Source: an uncultured Pseudomonadota bacterium (GTDB lineage: Bacteria > Pseudomonadota > Gammaproteobacteria > Burkholderiales > Burkholderiaceae_C). Taken from it: a DNA stretch of 8,201 nucleotides. Under the pieces are notes generated by a model. It did no database searches and was not told the origin of the DNA. It was given only the letters and a program-made list of their open reading frames with translations. Below are positions 6,112-8,201 of the stretch, one piece after another. Within the stretch, counting starts at the first letter, position 1. The number at the start of each line of letters is the position of its first letter. The position numbers and the translations under genes are program-made. The stretch is taken from positions 1 to 8,201 of the forward strand of contig ONTY01000038.1 in assembly GCA_900320815.1 (NCBI GenBank), in the 5' to 3' direction.

Positions 6112-6795
6112 TTATTTTTTCCCCAGTTCGGCGCGCATTTCAGCAATCACTGCCGCATAATCCGGCTGCCCGAATATGGCGCTGCCGGCCACAAAGGTAT
6201 CTGCGCCGGCATCGGCCACGCGGCGGATGTTGGCGGCTTTGATGCCGCCGTCCACTTCCAGCCGGATGTCGCGCCCCGAGGCGTCGATGCGCCGGCGCGC
6301 CTGCTCGATTTTCCGCAGCGCGCTGTCAATGAACGCCTGCCCGCCAAAGCCTGGGTTCACGCTCATCACCAGCACCAGGTCAATCTCGTCAATCAGCCAG
6401 TCCAGCACATCCAGCGGCGTGGCGGGGTTGAAGGCCAGCCCCGCCTTGCAGCCGGCGGCGCGTATCGCCTGCACGCTGCGGTGCGGGTGCAGGCTGGCTT
6501 CGGGGTGAAAGCTGATGAGCGCCGCGCCCGCTGCAGCAAACGCCTGCGCCAGCGCGCCCACCGGCTGCACCATCAGGTGCACGTCAATGGGCATAGGGGC
6601 GCCCGCCGGCAGCACGGCGTGCGGCGCGAGCGCGCGGCACACCATCGGCCCGAAGGTGAGATTGGGCACGTAGTGGTTGTCCATCACGTCAAAGTGCAGC
6701 CAGTCGGCGCCTGCGGCGGCAACGCGGCGCACCTCTTCGCCCAAGCTGGCGAAATCGGCAGACAGGATGGAAGGGGCGATGCGGTAGTGCGGCAT
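6112..6795 (-). CDS. rpe: Ribulose-phosphate 3-epimerase
   Basis: Rpe interconverts ribulose-5-phosphate and xylulose-5-phosphate in the pentose phosphate and Calvin pathways. The 227-residue protein is a TIM barrel with family motifs: [17 protein letters not shown] at the N-terminus, [20 protein letters not shown] with metal ligands His34 and Asp36, IDVHLMV with His73, [11 protein letters not shown] in the active-site loop, and LEVDGGI with Asp182. The frame is open to 7014, but family homology starts at [11 protein letters not shown] (6795). The leader before this ATG is pyrimidine-rich with no Shine-Dalgarno. The gene is first of an rpe-aroC pair and diverges from the ogt-like relic across a 43-base gap. 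Rpe helps supply erythrose-4-phosphate to the shikimate pathway, so pairing it with aroC makes metabolic sense, though the link is an inference. Confidence 0.96.
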   Translation of the reverse strand: MPHYRIAPSILSADFASLGEEVRRVAAAGADWLHFDVMDNHYVPNLTFGPMVCRALAPHAVLPAGAPMPIDVHLMVQPVGALAQAFAAAGAALISFHPEASLHPHRSVQAIRAAGCKAGLAFNPATPLDVLDWLIDEIDLVLVMSVNPGFGGQAFIDSALRKIEQARRRIDASGRDIRLEVDGGIKAANIRRVADAGADTFVAGSAIFGQPDYAAVIAEMRAELGKK

Positions 6796-6827
6796 ACGAA
6801 AACAGGGGGAGAGGAGAAAAGCGCAAA

Positions 6828-6833
6828 AATATA
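6828..6833 (-). promoter_or_regulatory. Candidate -10 box for rpe-aroC
   Basis: On the minus strand TATATT lies about 33 bases before the rpe ATG, in an AT-rich pocket of the short divergent gap. It would give a leader of roughly 25 bases. No good -35 box is present 16-18 bases further upstream, so this is only a candidate. Confidence 0.3.
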
Positions 6834-6838
6834 GCGCA

Positions 6839-7231
6839 TTGCCCACTGCCACGCTGCCAGAATATGAAGCTGCCCGCTGCACATTTTTCCATATGGCGCA
6901 AGACGCCGCTTGGCCGCATTTTTTTGGCTGCAGCGCGCAGGCACTCACCGGGCTTTGGTTTGAGGGGGAAAAGGATATTCCATGCGCCGCACTGCAGTGG
7001 CCGGATACGCCCACGCAGCCTATTTTGGATGTTGCCCGCTGCTGGGTGCAGGCGTGTTTTTCTGGTCGCCGTGCGGATATTCAAAAATTGTGCTGGCGCG
7101 CCGTTTTGCGCCTTGTGGGCAGCAGTGGTGCGCTCACGGGCTACGCTGACTGGCTGGTGCGCAAGCAGCGGCAGCTGGCGCTGGAAGGTGTGAGTGCCTC
7201 CGCACATTCCATCTTCCCCATAGTGCGCTAA
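6839..7231 (+). pseudogene. ogt: Relic of an O6-methylguanine-DNA methyltransferase (Ogt) lacking its active site
   Basis: Intact Ogt proteins of roughly 160-190 residues move alkyl groups from guanine in DNA to an active-site Cys in a PCHR motif. This 130-residue frame keeps the N-terminal domain ([35 protein letters not shown]). It also keeps the very end of the catalytic domain (GSSGALTGYADWLVRKQRQL followed by ALEG). Between them CWRAVL runs straight into RLVG, so the helix-turn-helix, the Asn hinge and PCHR, some 40 residues, are absent. The usual stretch before CWRAVL also seems shortened. The frame is open, but only a TTG (6839) or a late ATG (6893) can start it; the purine-rich GGGGGAGAGGAG at 6806-6816 is too far upstream. 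I infer a pseudogene formed by in-frame internal deletion. A retained DNA-binding remnant cannot be excluded, but it cannot do the transferase reaction. Confidence 0.75.
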
Positions 7232-7289
7232 GGTATGCCTTTGCTGCCTGCATATATTGCGGGAAATGAAGTGTCATAGTTATGGGTAT
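7220..7289 (+). repeat. Intergenic structured repeat, copy C
   Basis: The core TGCCTGCATATATTGCGGG (7245-7263) is the closest to consensus. GTAT follows after exactly 22 bases (7286-7289) and another GTAT precedes it by exactly eight (7233-7236), as in copies D and F. The apex pairs CCTGCA with TGCGGG around TATAT. CCCATA (7217-7222) with TATGGG (7281-7286) makes a six-pair outer stem that reaches just past the left limit given here. The expected ATACTCCA of copies A and B is replaced by ATAGTGCG. The left end overlaps the last codons of the ogt-like relic. Confidence 0.7.
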
Positions 7290-7316
7290 ATTTTTCTCCA
7301 TCGTCGATTCTGCCGC

Positions 7317-7386
7317 CCAATTTGTCGGGGTATTGTGTTGTTGCACTTATGTTATGCGGGAAACTTTATGTTCTGAATTGGAGTAT
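7317..7386 (+). repeat. Intergenic structured repeat, degraded copy F
   Basis: The core position reads TGCACTTATGTTATGCGGG (7342-7360), which keeps 11 of the 15 positions fixed in copies A-C. The fixed spacings hold: GTAT exactly eight bases before the core (7330-7333) and GTAT exactly 22 bases after it (7383-7386). CCAATT (7317-7322) pairs with AATTGG (7376-7381), giving an outer stem close to the TGGRGTAT end seen in copy A. The apex stem is mostly lost. It lies about 30 bases after copy C. Confidence 0.5.
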
Positions 7387-7403
7387 ATGGTTTTATCTGC
7401 AAT

Positions 7404-7426
7404 GCTGCGTTGTGCTGCACCGCAGC
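7404..7426 (+). promoter_or_regulatory. GC-rich hairpin in the rseP leader
   Basis: GCTGCG (7404-7409) pairs with CGCAGC (7421-7426), and inside it GTG (7412-7414) pairs with CAC (7418-7420) around a CTG loop, with a two-base bulge. There is no T tract after it, so it is not a simple terminator. If transcribed into the rseP mRNA it could be a stability or regulatory element. Confidence 0.35.
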
Positions 7427-7525
7427 TATGATGCGGCGCTTCATGGAATGCTGCGGATGAAAGACGTGTCAAGACTTGTTGTTGTCCAGAGCGCGCGCGA
7501 ATGGCGCGCCTGTGTGTTGAAAAGC

Positions 7526-7532
7526 GGGGAGG
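7526..7532 (+). promoter_or_regulatory. Strong ribosome binding site of rseP
   Basis: GGGGAGG ends seven bases before the ATG at 7540. It is the best Shine-Dalgarno match in the window and fixes the rseP start. Confidence 0.8.
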
Positions 7533-7539
7533 TGTGGCC

Positions 7540-8201
7540 ATGCTGGTGACGCTGTTGGCTTTTGTGGTGGCGCTGTCGGTGCTGGTGGCGGTGCATGAGT
7601 GGGGGCATTACCGCGTGGCGGTGGCGTGCGGCGTGAAGGTGCTGCGCTTTTCCATCGGCTTTGGGCGCGAGCTGTGGCGTTTCAAGCCGCGCCGCCAGCA
7701 CCCGGGGCAGGACACGGAGTTTGTGTTTGCCGCCATTCCCTTTGGCGGCTACGTGAAGATGCTCGATGAGCGCGAGGGAGCGGTGGCGCCGGAAGAACGC
7801 CACCGCGCGTTCAACACGCAGTCGCTGCGCGCGCGCGCGGCGGTGGTGGCGGCGGGGCCGATTGCAAATTTGGTGCTGGCTGCGCTGCTGTATGCAGTGG
7901 TGAGTATGGTTGGTATGGAAGAGCCGCGCGCCGTGATTGCGCCGCCGCTGGCAGGCTCCCTGGCGGAGAAAGCGGGCTTGCGGGCAGGCGATGAGGTGCT
8001 GGCAGCGCAGCGTGTAGGGGGCGAGGAGGTGCCACTGCTCTCGTTTGAGACGCTGCGCTGGCAGCTCACGCGTGCCGGCATTGATGGACAGGATGTGACG
8101 CTGCGCTATGCGCGCGGCGGGCAAAGCGGCGATGTGCGTGAGGCGCGGCTGCCGCTTTCTGCGCTGCCCAGTCGCGAGCCGGATGTGGCGATGCTGCGCG
8201 C
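7540..8201 (+). CDS. rseP: Site-2 zinc protease RseP, N-terminal half (cut by window edge)
   Basis: RseP cuts anti-sigma factor RseA inside the inner membrane to release sigma E, and clears signal peptides. About 220 of an expected 450 residues are present. TM1 (residues 1-25) carries the zinc motif HEWGH at 19-23. Next come LRFSIGFGRELWRF (35-48), the beta-hairpin stretch IPFGGYVKMLDEREG (66-80) and HRAFNTQSL (88-96). AAGPIANLVLAALLYAVVSM (104-123) forms TM2. Residues from about 130 begin the first PDZ domain, with AGSLAEKAGLRAGDEVL. The second PDZ domain and the NxxPxPxLDG motif lie beyond the window. In most proteobacteria rseP follows dxr and precedes bamA; here the upstream neighbour is a gene-poor gap and an ogt relic. 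The ATG at 7540 has a strong ribosome binding site. Confidence 0.95.
   Translation, partial: MLVTLLAFVVALSVLVAVHEWGHYRVAVACGVKVLRFSIGFGRELWRFKPRRQHPGQDTEFVFAAIPFGGYVKMLDEREGAVAPEERHRAFNTQSLRARAAVVAAGPIANLVLAALLYAVVSMVGMEEPRAVIAPPLAGSLAEKAGLRAGDEVLAAQRVGGEEVPLLSFETLRWQLTRAGIDGQDVTLRYARGGQSGDVREARLPLSALPSREPDVAMLR

Larger units (their letters stand above)
7232..7539. other. Gene-free stretch upstream of rseP
   Basis: This 308-base gap holds repeat copy C, the degraded copy F, a GC-rich hairpin (7404-7426) and the ribosome binding site of rseP. It is more AT-rich than its neighbours up to about 7400. No dxr, uppS or cdsA remnant was recognised in any frame I read. TTGCAC at 7341-7346 with CTTTAT 17 bases on is a weak promoter candidate. 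A 75-codon frame from a TTG at 7322 overlaps the rseP start by ten bases but shows no family features. Confidence 0.5.

Noticed and set aside
4845..6242. Plus-strand open frame of 465 codons
   Set aside because: It is the antisense shadow of aroC plus the ends of the LuxR-type gene and rpe; no recognisable protein.
6043..6834. Plus-strand open frame of 263 codons
   Set aside because: Antisense to rpe, which carries every metal ligand and family motif.
6796..7014. 73-codon N-terminal extension of rpe
   Set aside because: Rpe proteins start close to the [10 protein letters not shown] motif; the extension is antisense to the ogt relic.
7322..7549. 75-codon plus-strand frame overlapping the rseP start, possible small membrane or leader peptide
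   Set aside because: It starts at a TTG without ribosome site, runs through repeat copy F and the hairpin, and has no recognisable features. Only the ten-base overlap with rseP speaks for it.
7441..8124. Minus-strand open frame of 227 codons
   Set aside because: Antisense to rseP, whose HEWGH and PDZ regions are clear; His/Arg/Gln-rich shadow.

Overview
The window reads like a GC-rich betaproteobacterial chromosome, most likely Burkholderiales and possibly Alcaligenaceae-like. That placement is inferred from protein style: the BioC-like methyltransferase beside comF, the beta-type AroC, HtpX and RseP, and the Bcr/CflA transporter. It was not searched against a database. No phage, plasmid, tRNA, rRNA or CRISPR signature was seen.

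Layout. The left part (1-1747) is on the minus strand: a BioC-like methyltransferase (965-1747), a TehB-like small methyltransferase (383-949) and the 5' part of comF running off the edge (251 down to 1). Divergent from these, on the plus strand, are htpX (membrane zinc protease, 2029-2904), a Bcr/CflA-type MFS exporter (2930-4168) and an orphan LuxR-type regulator whose receiver lacks the phospho-acceptor Asp (4349-4951). The regulator converges on a minus-strand pair, rpe (6112-6795) and aroC (5031-6110), separated by one base. Divergent from rpe is an ogt-like reading frame (6839-7231). It keeps both ends of an O6-alkylguanine methyltransferase but has lost the segment with the PCHR active site, so it looks like a relic. 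The right edge is the 5' half of rseP (7540-8201), the site-2 protease of the envelope-stress pathway, without its usual dxr neighbour upstream.

The most unusual content is not a gene. A family of roughly 60-70 bp structured repeats occurs in the gaps. A 19-bp core, consensus TGCC-N-R-CATAT-M-TTGC-S-GG, sits at 4178-4196, 4985-5003 and 7245-7263, with a divergent minus-strand copy at 1795-1813 and a more degraded plus-strand copy at 7342-7360. In all five, the tetramer GTAT follows exactly 22 bases after the core. Two copies share ATACTCCA exactly 17 bases before the core. The other three share GTAT exactly 8 bases before it. Copies at 4153-4222 and 4960-5029 fold into nested hairpins whose middle stems differ in sequence but keep pairing. 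One copy supplies the stop codon of the exporter; another fills almost the whole gap between the convergent regulator and aroC genes.

Functional themes: envelope protein quality control (HtpX, RseP), drug or solute export, central metabolism feeding aromatic biosynthesis (Rpe, AroC), and DNA uptake or repair (ComF, Ogt relic). Several genes (bioC-like, luxR-like, rpe) lack a Shine-Dalgarno sequence and have pyrimidine-rich leaders instead.
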